In this document: positions 17,574 to 25,936 of the stretch, piece by piece
Numbering within the stretch: position 1 is the first letter of the stretch
Layout of the letters: each line of letters starts with the position of its first letter
NCBI GenBank assembly: GCA_043783625.1
Contig: JAYVZE010000017.1
Coordinates: 12,604 to 76,603 of the forward strand
Length of the DNA stretch: 64,000 bases
Reading direction: 5' to 3'
DNA from: JAFDVL01 sp043783625
GTDB taxonomy: Bacteria > Acidobacteriota > Blastocatellia > RBC074
Notes under the pieces: model-generated
Seen by the model: the letters and a program-made list of their open reading frames with translations, nothing else
Databases searched by the model: none
What the model was told of the DNA's origin: nothing
Made by a program: the position numbers and the translations under genes

Positions 17574-18398
17574 ATGCACGCCAAAAAATCTCTCGGACAA
17601 AATTTCTTAGTCGGCGATCATTATCCAAAACGGATCGTCGCTTCTGTTGCGCCCAAGCCCGATGAAACGATTCTTGAAATCGGTCCCGGACACGGGGCTT
17701 TGACAGAATTTTTAATCGCTTCGGGAGCGCGAGTCATCGCCATTGAACTGGATCGTGATTTGATTCCGAAATTGCGGGAGAAATTTTCCGCCGCAGAAAA
17801 TTTTCAACTCGTCGAAGCCGATGCGCTGCGAGTGAAAATTTCTGAAATTATCAAACCTGCTACAACCGTTCGCGTGGTAGCGAATTTGCCGTACTACATT
17901 TCAACCGCCATTCTTCAGCATTTACTCACCGAGCGAACCTGCATCACAGACCTGACGTTGATGTTGCAAAGCGAAGTCGTGACTCGCCTCACCGCGACTC
18001 CGGGTGGTAGGGATTACGGTTATTTATCGGCTCTCGTGCAGTTTTATTGTGAAGCACATAAATTATTTGATGTTCCGCCGGGAGCATTCCGACCGATTCC
18101 CAAAGTGACTTCGAGCATGATGAGGCTGCGCGTCCGCGAAAAGCCTGCGGCAGAAGTCAGTGATGAGAAATTTTTTGTCGCGCTCATCAGCTCACTGTTT
18201 GCACAGCGTCGCAAAACGATTTCCAATAATTTGCGAGCGGCGCGAGGGAGATTGCATTTAGGAGATGATGAATCCATTTCTAATGCGTTAGCCGCAGCGG
18301 AGCTTGACGGTCGGCGGCGCGGCGAAACATTATCGCTTCAGGAAATGGCGCAGCTCGCAGAAAATCTGCTCAAAATTTCAAGGCCGCAACAGAGTTGA
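17574..18398 (+). CDS. rsmA: 16S rRNA dimethyladenosine transferase RsmA (KsgA)
   Basis: A 274-residue KsgA of normal length. It begins HAKKSLGQNFLVG, then has the SAM-binding EIGPGHGALTEFLI (residues about 38-51), the acidic EADALRV, the catalytic NLPYYIST and the later PPGAFRPIPKVTSSMMRL. It dimethylates two adjacent adenines near the 3' end of 16S rRNA during small-subunit maturation; loss gives kasugamycin resistance. The ATG follows the DUF2442 stop directly, with AAGG upstream. Confidence 0.97.
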   Translation: MHAKKSLGQNFLVGDHYPKRIVASVAPKPDETILEIGPGHGALTEFLIASGARVIAIELDRDLIPKLREKFSAAENFQLVEADALRVKISEIIKPATTVRVVANLPYYISTAILQHLLTERTCITDLTLMLQSEVVTRLTATPGGRDYGYLSALVQFYCEAHKLFDVPPGAFRPIPKVTSSMMRLRVREKPAAEVSDEKFFVALISSLFAQRRKTISNNLRAARGRLHLGDDESISNALAAAELDGRRRGETLSLQEMAQLAENLLKISRPQQS

Positions 18399-19091
18399 AA
18401 AGCGTGGCTCATTTCGGAGTGCATCAAAATACGGGTCTACTTTCAGCAATCCAACAAGAGATTCACGCGGCTTTTTCTGCTCTCCCAAGCCTGCATAATC
18501 ACAGCTAAGTAATAAGCACTGATGAGCTTTTGATCGTTTTATGATTGGACACGAGCTGCAATTTTAGCTTCTGAAAATATGGGGGGATTTGCCAGACGTG
18601 GCAGGGGGGAATGTCGCGGGAGCTGTGGGATTAATGATGATGCCAAATATAAGACCCGCGTCGGAACAGATGTGAATACACTGGTGAATTAGCGGCTTCA
18701 GTTGCTAGATTTATCCAAATGAAACGCTAACAGAGTGAGGCGGGGGAGTACTATTTTGCACTCAGTATGACCTCACTCTGTCAACGCACCAGACACAGAA
18801 GACGCTGCCAGAAGCGTCTTCTGCGCATGCTTTTGAGTCTTTTCATCCACCAGTCCCACACACTTGAGGATGCGACTCCCGAAGAATTCAGATGCCCTAG
18901 CATCAGGGTGATTGCTTTGAAAAATAGGCACCAGTATTTGCGGTAAGCGCCGGGGGGGCAAATACTGGTGTCTTTCAAAGCTTTCCCTGGCATAAGTTTT
19001 TGTAAGAGCAGAGATACCTACAAAAATAATGCCAAAGAAGGCGCCTCTCATCTCCGCCCTATCATGGAAAAGGAGGCAATTACGGTACAAG
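18399..19091. other. Gene-poor interval with several hairpins
   Basis: No convincing gene is seen. Two more hairpins besides the one at 18797-18822 are present: CAGAGTGAGG (18730s) with CCTCACTCTG (18771-18780), and GCACCAGTATTTG (18929s) with CAAATACTGGTGT (18960s). A 113-codon minus-strand ORF spans 18773-19114 but crosses all the hairpins and has no ribosome-binding site. The interval looks like decayed DNA. Confidence 0.5.
18797..18822. terminator. Perfect 10-bp hairpin
   Basis: AGAAGACGCT and AGCGTCTTCT pair perfectly with a six-base loop. It could terminate minus-strand transcription from the small gene at 19092-19304 or the two-component operon. No clear U-tract follows. Confidence 0.45.
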
Positions 19092-19304
19092 TCAGGCTTG
19101 CATGGCGGCATCAATTGCTGCGCGTAAAGTGACAGCTTTGAAAACTCTGACTTTTTGATAAGGTTTCCAAAGATAAACCTGGAAACCGATCAAGCTTGAT
19201 TCGATGCGAATAATCGAATCGGCACAAAAATCTAAACGCCGCTGATCTAGCTCAAGACTTTCGTCTACCAAAGCAATTCGTTGCTGACGCGCACATTCAT
19301 CCAT
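19092..19304 (-). CDS. Hypothetical small protein (70 aa)
   Basis: A 70-codon ORF with AGGAAG eight bases before its ATG. The protein begins MDECARQQRIALVDESLELD, is helical and charged at first, then has an amphipathic segment (IGFQVYLWKPYQKVRVFKAV) and a helical end. No family is recognised. It lies downstream of, and on the same strand as, the response regulator but 409 bases away, in an otherwise gene-poor stretch. Confidence 0.4.
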   Translation of the reverse strand: MDECARQQRIALVDESLELDQRRLDFCADSIIRIESSLIGFQVYLWKPYQKVRVFKAVTLRAAIDAAMQA

Positions 19305-19713
19305 TTTGTAACTTCCTGAAAATCAACATGCCTCACCATGCGAGCGACCTCGTGTCGGCTTGGCTGATTGAAATTCATCCCCCGCCTTGTAAATTTAATT
19401 GCTCGAGAAGCAGAGAGCATCATTCGAGATAAAGATTGTAGGCCTACTTTAAGAAAAAGGATGACAGATAATTCCATGTCAACGCATTAAGCAACTTGTG
19501 AATACTTATAACCAAATGTTTAGAAACGCAATAATCAATCTTTCTGTGTGAAGAGCATCCCAGCTATATTCGTAGCAAAAAAGCGATTCAACAGTGCAAA
19601 TGCTGAGAAACTATAACGAAAATCAAGAGGTTTGAAAATCCGTAGTGCTCGGTATTTTGTCTAGGTATAAACTGGTATCCAAAGAGGTAGGAAAGATGGT
19701 ATTTCTTGGGGGA
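19305..19713. other. Intergenic interval downstream of the response regulator
   Basis: About 410 bases. A 70-codon minus-strand ORF (19265-19477) lacks a ribosome-binding site and overlaps the better candidate at 19092-19304, so I do not call it. No hairpin or repeat stands out. Confidence 0.4.
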
Positions 19714-20352
19714 TCAAACGTCATCAAGATGGGTAATGGCAAATTTCATCAGTGCATGGCTGCCGCGTATTTTTAGTTTTTCGTACATATTAGAGCGGTG
19801 TGTTTCAATGGTGCGTGGGCTGACAGAAATGGCGGCGGCAATTTCTTTTGTGGTTTTGTATTGGGCAATTAATTTCAGAATAGTGCGCTCAGTCGGAGTC
19901 AGACTTTCTACTTTTTGCACTGGTTTTGAGTCAGTCCCTCGGCGTATTAAATAAGAAGTCATGGCAGGGCTGATAAAAGGGTATCCGCTGCAAACGGTTT
20001 TGATCCCGGCGACGATGTCAGCCGGTGTACTGTCTTTCAAAATATAGCCTTGCGCCCCAACTTTGAGCGCTTTATTGAGAAAGCTTTCTTCCCGATAGAC
20101 TGTCAGGAAAATAATCTTAATCGCAGGGAATTCTTTTTGTAAGACCTTAGCGACACTAAAGCCATCCAGCTTTGGCATGTTGATGTCGAGTACGATCACT
20201 TGCGGCTGAAGCTGTCGCGCCATTTCCAGTATTTCATTGCCATCCTGAGCCTCTGCCAGTAGCTCTATTTCAGGGGTTTCTTCGAGTTCTTGCCGTAATC
20301 CTTTGCGCACAATCGGATGATCGTCGGCGATTAAGATTTTACACTTACTCAT
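19714..20352 (-). CDS. NarL/FixJ-family response regulator
   Basis: A 212-residue regulator. The receiver domain (1-120) has ADDHPIVRKG at its acidic pocket, the phospho-acceptor Asp in VIVLDINMPK (about residue 55) and the conserved Lys in GYILKDS. The LuxR-type helix-turn-helix (about 148-210) has LTPTERTILKLIAQYKTTKE and VSPRTIETHRSNMY. It would be phosphorylated by the kinase encoded upstream, with which it overlaps by four bases, and then bind DNA as a dimer. Its targets are not known. Confidence 0.95.
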   Translation of the reverse strand: MSKCKILIADDHPIVRKGLRQELEETPEIELLAEAQDGNEILEMARQLQPQVIVLDINMPKLDGFSVAKVLQKEFPAIKIIFLTVYREESFLNKALKVGAQGYILKDSTPADIVAGIKTVCSGYPFISPAMTSYLIRRGTDSKPVQKVESLTPTERTILKLIAQYKTTKEIAAAISVSPRTIETHRSNMYEKLKIRGSHALMKFAITHLDDV

Positions 20353-23330
20353 AACTTGTCCTTAATGGGAAATCGCAGATGAAGGGTCGTTCCGTGACCT
20401 GGTACGGAACGAATGGTCATGTGTCCGGCTAACAACTTAGATCGTTCAATAATACTTTGCAGACCCAAACCACTGTAACCCCATTTGTCAGTTTGCGCCT
20501 TCACCACAAATCCACACCCGTTGTCGGTAATCATCAATTCAAGGCGATGTGGTTTTCGATTAATTGTTATTGTTACCTGCGAGGCTGCTGCATGTTTACT
20601 GATATTATTAAGCCCTTCCTGCACAATTCGGTAGAGATTATTTTCCCCTTCTTTGGATAATGCACCATCCAGATTGTCTAATTGCTTGATGATTTGCCAA
20701 CTCTGCGCAGCGGAGACGCGGTCAAGCAGATCGGAGATGGCTTCGGAAACACCCACCCGATCCAGTTGATGAGGACGCAAATCAAAGATGATTTCTTTGA
20801 CCTCATCCAAGGCGAAGGTTGAGGCTTCGGCGATTTCCTGCAATTGTTCTTTGATTTGTTCCCGATCATCGACTGAATGCAAGCCGGTCAGTGCCCGTCG
20901 TTTGATAATCACCAGACTTTGACTTAATCCGTCATGCATTTCGACCGCCATCCGCTGCCGTTCCCGTTCCTGTGATGCGATTAGTTGGCGGGCGAAATTT
21001 TCTTTTTGTGAAGCACGACGGTGCAAACGTGAAAGTGACCAATAGTAAATGAACAGGAGCAGCCCCAGCACAAATGTTCCAAACAGGATTCGAGCCAACG
21101 ATGTTTGCCAGAAGCGAGGTTGTACTTTTATTTGGATGGTAGCTTCGTGCAAGCTCCAGCCTCCAGCGGGGTTGGCAGCAATAAGTCGGAAACTATAGTT
21201 ACCGGGTGGAAGCTGTGAGTAGAGTGCTGTGCGACGCGAACCAGCCGCAATCCAATCATTATCGAAACCCTCCAATTTATACATAAACTGAAGTTGTTCA
21301 GGTTTTGTTAAAGCTAACCCTGTATACTGAATCTCTAAATTATTTATTCCGGGCGCAATTTTGATAGGAGATAAAGTATTTTGTGACTCCCTATCCAGAA
21401 AAACCTGCTCAATTGCCACCAACGGAGTCAAGACGTTACGGTTGTCAGGGGTGACGATGGCAATACCGCGAATCATTGGAAACCAAAGCTGCCCGTTTTG
21501 CATTTGCCAGCCAGCGGGAGAGGTTCCGCCATTGCCTTCCGTGACATCCAACCCATCAGAAACACCAAAGGCTTCACACAGCACCATTTTTGTTTTACCG
21601 CTGAGAAAATCATTGAGTCTTTGTCGGTCCAGACTAAAAATTCCACGATTCCCCAGCAACCAAAACTGATGCTTCTTATCAACTAAAATACGTGAAATAA
21701 AATCATCTGGAAGCCCGTTTTTAGTCGTGATATGCTCGAACTGGCCAGACTGAAACCGATTTAATCCACCACCGTAGGTAGCAATCCAAAGCACGCCATC
21801 CTCATCTTCATAAATGTCTCGAATATAATCATTCGAGAGTCCTTCACGGGTTGTGTAATTGGTAAAAACACCATCTTTGAAATGACTGAGTCCCTTCACC
21901 GTGCCAATCCACAAACCTCCTTCTTTGTCTTCAAAAATTACTTTCACCTCCGCATGGACAAGCCCGTCAGATGCGCGGTAGTGTTTAATTTGCCCATCCC
22001 GGAAATGCCCCAATCCATCCTGAGATCCCAGCCAGATTTGCCCGGAACGATCTTCAGCTATAGTTGACACACGCCCTAGAGATGGATCCTTATATTCGGT
22101 AAATTTTCCCTGCTGCAAATGCGTAACTCCGTTAAATTGTCCGATCCATAATGTATCGTCGTGAGCTGCATAAAGCGCAGCAATCTCAGGTAGTTTAGCT
22201 GAGATCGTATTTCGAAAATCCAAAGTTACTTGTCCGTCCTGAATACGACATAAGCCCTTCTCTGTGCTGAGCCAGATATTGTTTCGATGGTCTTGTATAA
22301 TGGATGAGACGTTGTATGGGAGCATCGAGATATTTCGAGGGCTGATTCGGTACAGACCGTCCCCGGATATTCCCAGCCAAAAATTTCCTTCTGTATCCTC
22401 AAACAATGAACGGGTAACTTGATTTTTTGCCAAGCTTGTTTTGTGTAAAAAAAGTTGTTCAGATTTTTCATTAAACAGGTCTCCGGTGTCAGGACTAAAC
22501 CAGAGGGCAGATGTTAGCCCTGAAACTATGGACATACGGGATGATTTATTAGCAAAAGCACGATGAACTTTGTAACGGCGATCCATGAAATGACCGATAC
22601 TATTTGTGGTACTTAACCAAAAACCACCATCCACATGAGGAAAGATTGCCATCGGATGATCTTTTGGGTTTGTTTGAATTTGCTGTGTGCTAATAATTTT
22701 CCCATTGTGAAATTCAACTAACCCCAAGGGAGTGGCTACCCATAAATTGCCATCGGTAGCTTCGCTGATTGAGGTGACATTGTTGTCTGGTAATCCCGCA
22801 TGGCGATCAAAATGCTGTGACTGTGTGGGGTCTTGCTGATCGAAGCGCGTCAGCCCTGTGGTAACCGTGCTAAAATACATTGCCCCTGCCTTGTCTTCGT
22901 AAATTGTCTGGATGAAGTTGTACCCGATGCCAGCACCAGTCGTTTCAAAATAATGGAAGACACCGTTGCGATAGTAGTAAATTTCGCAGGCATCAGTGCC
23001 GATCCATAATTTTCCGTCCCGGCTGACATAGAGCGAGGTGATCCGATTACTTTTGAGGACAGGGGTATTGCTGGTATTGAAGATCGTGAATTTTAAGCCA
23101 TCAAAGCGGGCTAATCCGCCAAACGTTCCCAACCACAAGTACCCATCTTGCGTCTGGACAATGGCTACGACGGTATTTTGTGGTAATCCATCCTCGGTTG
23201 TCCAATGTTTTGCAATGAAAGGGGTAGCTGAGACTGGACTGCCAGTCTGTGCCCTGACACCCACCACCAGCAGTTCCCAAAAGGCAAAAGCTAATCCTAT
23301 TTGCCATAGCAAGATAAACTTATTTCGCAT
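20349..23330 (-). CDS. Propeller-sensor histidine kinase (Reg_prop, Y_Y_Y, HisKA_3, HATPase_c)
   Basis: A 993-residue kinase. After a signal-type N-terminus (FILLWQIGLAFAFWELLVVG) come about a dozen propeller blades with the repeated pattern of D-G-LWIGT-x-x-GL-x-x-F, then a Y_Y_Y domain (FMYKLEGFDNDWIAAG, PPGNYSFRLIAANPAGGW). One transmembrane helix lies near residues 750-775. HisKA_3 follows with the phospho-acceptor His in ERQRMAVEMHDGLSQ, and then the ATPase domain with NLYRIVQEGLNNISKHA, DNGCGF and GLGLQSIIERS. The propeller probably binds a ligand outside the inner membrane, as in Bacteroides hybrid sensors for polysaccharides. I use ATG 23330; a GTG six codons upstream is possible. It overlaps the regulator gene by ATGA. 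Confidence 0.92.
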   Translation of the reverse strand: MRNKFILLWQIGLAFAFWELLVVGVRAQTGSPVSATPFIAKHWTTEDGLPQNTVVAIVQTQDGYLWLGTFGGLARFDGLKFTIFNTSNTPVLKSNRITSLYVSRDGKLWIGTDACEIYYYRNGVFHYFETTGAGIGYNFIQTIYEDKAGAMYFSTVTTGLTRFDQQDPTQSQHFDRHAGLPDNNVTSISEATDGNLWVATPLGLVEFHNGKIISTQQIQTNPKDHPMAIFPHVDGGFWLSTTNSIGHFMDRRYKVHRAFANKSSRMSIVSGLTSALWFSPDTGDLFNEKSEQLFLHKTSLAKNQVTRSLFEDTEGNFWLGISGDGLYRISPRNISMLPYNVSSIIQDHRNNIWLSTEKGLCRIQDGQVTLDFRNTISAKLPEIAALYAAHDDTLWIGQFNGVTHLQQGKFTEYKDPSLGRVSTIAEDRSGQIWLGSQDGLGHFRDGQIKHYRASDGLVHAEVKVIFEDKEGGLWIGTVKGLSHFKDGVFTNYTTREGLSNDYIRDIYEDEDGVLWIATYGGGLNRFQSGQFEHITTKNGLPDDFISRILVDKKHQFWLLGNRGIFSLDRQRLNDFLSGKTKMVLCEAFGVSDGLDVTEGNGGTSPAGWQMQNGQLWFPMIRGIAIVTPDNRNVLTPLVAIEQVFLDRESQNTLSPIKIAPGINNLEIQYTGLALTKPEQLQFMYKLEGFDNDWIAAGSRRTALYSQLPPGNYSFRLIAANPAGGWSLHEATIQIKVQPRFWQTSLARILFGTFVLGLLLFIYYWSLSRLHRRASQKENFARQLIASQERERQRMAVEMHDGLSQSLVIIKRRALTGLHSVDDREQIKEQLQEIAEASTFALDEVKEIIFDLRPHQLDRVGVSEAISDLLDRVSAAQSWQIIKQLDNLDGALSKEGENNLYRIVQEGLNNISKHAAASQVTITINRKPHRLELMITDNGCGFVVKAQTDKWGYSGLGLQSIIERSKLLAGHMTIRSVPGHGTTLHLRFPIKDKL

Positions 23331-23855
23331 AAATGATAGAATGCGCACATCAGGAGTATTTAAGGCTGAGAACCCTGACAGGCTACCTCCAGTTTAGGAA
23401 ACAGGAGTTTGCGATAAAATAACGGGGCTCACTGACATAAAAACTACCTGATCTAGCGTAGGCTATTGAGTTCACGCTTTTTCAGTTCTCTCTGGCGAAA
23501 GCTGGGAATGCGTCCCTTCTAAGGGGAAGTCTATATTATGTATTGTAGTTAGACCACTTACTCTTCGTGGATTCGTTTCGTAGTTTTTCTACAATCGTTT
23601 ATTACAATACACTAGCGCGGATGATGTAGCAATATACTTGATATGCAGCGAGTGTCCCAGCCTTGAATCAGGGAATTAGCAGGTCAAAACAGGCGTGCAG
23701 AAGATGTGCTGTTTGTCCCCTTTATCTTCCGTAGGCTTCTACCTTTTCTTCCTAAACGTAAGATCATTTACTGATCGCAAGGAGTTTTGTTGTTTAATTC
23801 TTCCTTTGGGTTATACTTGCCGACTATTTTGAGAAAGTTATAAGTATTGTTGAAT
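23331..23855. other. Divergent intergenic region between the sensor kinase and rnj
   Basis: About 525 bases with no gene. It must hold the minus-strand promoter for the kinase operon and the plus-strand promoter for rnj (candidate at 23790-23817). I see no riboswitch-like or strongly palindromic structure. Confidence 0.5.
23790..23817 (+). promoter_or_regulatory. Candidate sigma-70-type promoter for rnj
   Basis: TTGTTT (-35-like, 23790-23795) and TATACT (-10-like, 23812-23817) are separated by 16 bases. A start about 7 bases downstream would give a leader of roughly 30 bases before the coding region. This is seen by pattern only. Confidence 0.4.
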
Positions 23856-25517
23856 ATGTCGAATGATAAATTAGAGATCACTCCCTTAGGTGGACTAGGG
23901 TTCTTTGGAATGAATATGACCGTGTTTCGTTACGGCGGTCAAATGATGATTGTTGATGCGGGCATGATGTTTCCTGATGAGGATTTGCTCGGCGTAGACA
24001 TTGCCATTCCTGATTTTACTTACATTGAGGAACACCGCGACGAAATCGTTGGCATCGTCCTCACGCACGCGCACGAAGACCATATCGGCGCTCTCCCGTT
24101 TTTGCTTCAGCTCGTTAATGTTCCCATCTACGCTACAAAATTCACCTTTGGTTTAGTTGAAAATAAACTGAATGAATTCGGCTTGCTTGGCGAAGCTGAG
24201 ACGCACACGATTGCGCCGCTGGAGAGCTTTGAATTAGGGCCGTTTGAAATTGAATTTATTCAGGTTTCACACTCATTGGTAGATTGTGTCGCACTGGCGA
24301 TTACGACTCCGGTGGGAGTTGTGATTCATACGGGCGATTTCAAAGTTGATGAGACTCCGGTGATTGGCGATGCGATTGATTTGAAGCGGCTGCATGAATA
24401 CGGCGATAAAGGCGTCCTTGCGTTGATGGCGGATTCTACGAATGTCGAAAAAGAAGGTCGCACCGGTTCGGAACGATCCGTGATTCCGGGGCTGGATACT
24501 ATTTTCAGCCAGGCGGAAGGGCGCGTCATCGTAGCCTGTTTTGCGACCAGCATTCATCGTTTGCAAATCGTCTGTGATTTAGCGGCGGAGTATGGGCGCC
24601 ATGTGGCTCTCGTCGGGCGCAGCATGATCCGTAATTTCGAGACGGCGCAACGATTGAATTTTCTCGATTTGCCGCATGGATTATTAGTCAGTCCGGGCGA
24701 AGCTAAAAAAATGTCTCCGTCAAAAGTCACGCTGATGGTGACCGGATCGCAGGGCGAACCGATGGCTGCGCTGCCCAGAATGTCCGTAGATCAGCATCGT
24801 GATGCGAGTATTGTCAAAGGTGATACCGTAGTCATTTCAGCACGTCAGATTCCAGGTAATGAACGTAGCATTTCTCGAATGATGAATAATATGTTCAAGA
24901 AAGATGCGAACGTCATTGACAGTAGTGTCGCACGCATTCACGTTTCGGGTCACGGGCGTCAAGGCGATTTGCAAATTATGTATGATGCCGTTCGTCCAAA
25001 ATTTTTGATCCCGATTCACGGCGAAACCCGTCAGCTTTATCGTCACGCGGCCGCTGCGAAAAAATGGGGACATTCTTCAGACCGCATTATTTTGTCAGAA
25101 AGCGGAGACGTGATTGAACTGGATGAAAACAGTGGCTTCGTCGGAAGTAAAGTTCAGGTAGGGCGGACGCTGATTGACGATTCTCGTACGGGACGAATTA
25201 ACGACATGGTGATTCGTGACCGCAAGCATTTGGCCTACGATGGAATGGTGGTGTCAATCGTGACGATTAATAAACAATCCGGCGAAATGGAAACTCCGCC
25301 CGAAGTCGTCCAGCGCGGCTTGGCGGTCAACGATGCGAATGGAGAATTTACCACGCGTGCCAAAAGAATTGTGGCTGAAACGGTAGCCAGAGCTTCGCAT
25401 GCGGAACGGGTTGACTGGACACAAATCAAAGAAAAAATTCGGATTGATTTGAAACGTCATATTCAAAAAGAAATTGGACGTCGCCCGATGATTATTCCGG
25501 TAGTACTGGAATTATAA
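23856..25517 (+). CDS. rnj: Ribonuclease J
   Basis: A 553-residue metallo-beta-lactamase/beta-CASP ribonuclease of normal RNase J length. Zinc ligands are in LTHAHEDHIGAL (residues about 70-80), SHSLVD and IHTGDFKVDE. The beta-CASP part has MADSTNVEKEGRTGSER, TGSQGEP, HVSGHGRQGDL and IPIHGETRQLYRH. The C-terminal domain ends with RRPMIIPVVLEL. RNase J is a 5'-3' exo- and endonuclease for mRNA decay and rRNA maturation, common where RNase E is absent. I use ATG 23856, but a TTG at 23847 lies nine bases after GAGAAAG and could be the true start. Confidence 0.95.
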   Translation: MSNDKLEITPLGGLGFFGMNMTVFRYGGQMMIVDAGMMFPDEDLLGVDIAIPDFTYIEEHRDEIVGIVLTHAHEDHIGALPFLLQLVNVPIYATKFTFGLVENKLNEFGLLGEAETHTIAPLESFELGPFEIEFIQVSHSLVDCVALAITTPVGVVIHTGDFKVDETPVIGDAIDLKRLHEYGDKGVLALMADSTNVEKEGRTGSERSVIPGLDTIFSQAEGRVIVACFATSIHRLQIVCDLAAEYGRHVALVGRSMIRNFETAQRLNFLDLPHGLLVSPGEAKKMSPSKVTLMVTGSQGEPMAALPRMSVDQHRDASIVKGDTVVISARQIPGNERSISRMMNNMFKKDANVIDSSVARIHVSGHGRQGDLQIMYDAVRPKFLIPIHGETRQLYRHAAAAKKWGHSSDRIILSESGDVIELDENSGFVGSKVQVGRTLIDDSRTGRINDMVIRDRKHLAYDGMVVSIVTINKQSGEMETPPEVVQRGLAVNDANGEFTTRAKRIVAETVARASHAERVDWTQIKEKIRIDLKRHIQKEIGRRPMIIPVVLEL

Positions 25518-25524
25518 GTCGGTG

Positions 25525-25543
25525 CGCCCGCATCCTGCGGGCG
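25525..25543. repeat. Short GC-rich palindrome (related to family C)
   Basis: CGCCCGCATCCTGCGGGCG is an 8-bp perfect stem with a 3-base centre, eight bases after the rnj stop. It matches one arm of the repeat at the end of ribD. Confidence 0.7.
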
Positions 25544-25554
25544 AGTCGTTTTCC

Positions 25555-25590
25555 AAAACCCTTGTTTGAAAAAACAGGGGTTTTCTTTTT
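25555..25590 (+). terminator. Intrinsic terminator of rnj
   Basis: AAAACCCTTGTTT pairs with AAACAGGGGTTTT (one G-T pair), with a four-base loop, and is followed by CTTTTTT. This is a classic rho-independent terminator 38 bases past the rnj stop. Confidence 0.8.
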
Positions 25591-25875
25591 TGGAATCAGC
25601 TCGTCATTACCTCTTTTATTCAACTGCGAAACAGAATCGTGAACTTGAATTACCGACCCCCAAAGTACGGTATCCCGGATTTCCGCTAGAGCGAGCAATT
25701 GCCCGGTGCGGAAAGGGAGTGCGCTGGAACCGCCCCGAACCTGCCACTCCTTCACATTAGCGAGTTTGATGAATTCGGATTGACTGATTATTTCTTATCA
25801 CCAATTTTCGGTACATTGGAATCCATCAAGAAGATCAACGGCGAGCTACGAACAGCTCGCCGTTTTTGCGTGTGT

Positions 25876-25936
25876 CGGTACGCCAGCATCCTGCTGGCGA
25901 GATTTGATATACTGCCAGTAGGATGCTGGCGTACCG
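25876..25936. repeat. Dispersed palindrome, family B, copy 1
   Basis: The left arm CGGTACGCCAGCATCCTGCT (from 25876) and the right arm AGGATGCTGGCGTACCG (to 25936) are reverse complements over 23 bases with one mismatch. The repeat ends directly at the stop codon of the minus-strand DUF11 gene. Other copies are at 43314-43377 and 60553-60616. Confidence 0.9.

Larger units (their letters stand above)
25518..25936. other. Intergenic region between rnj and the DUF11 block
   Basis: About 420 bases between convergent genes. It holds a GC-rich palindrome (25525-25543), the rnj terminator (25555-25590), about 280 bases with nothing recognisable, and the family B repeat at 25876-25936. Short ORFs inside have no ribosome-binding sites. 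Confidence 0.6.

Noticed and set aside
18773..19114. 113-codon minus-strand ORF
   Set aside because: It crosses three hairpins, has no ribosome-binding site and no recognisable composition; it is probably an accidental open frame.
19265..19477. 70-codon minus-strand ORF
   Set aside because: No ribosome-binding site, and it overlaps the better supported small gene at 19092-19304.
18399..19713. tRNA or other structured RNA gene in the gene-poor interval
   Set aside because: No T-loop-like GTTCGAATCC sequence or cloverleaf could be found; only simple hairpins are visible.
25591..25875. Possible small gene between rnj and the DUF11 block
   Set aside because: The open frames are short, without ribosome-binding sites, and one runs into the family B repeat.
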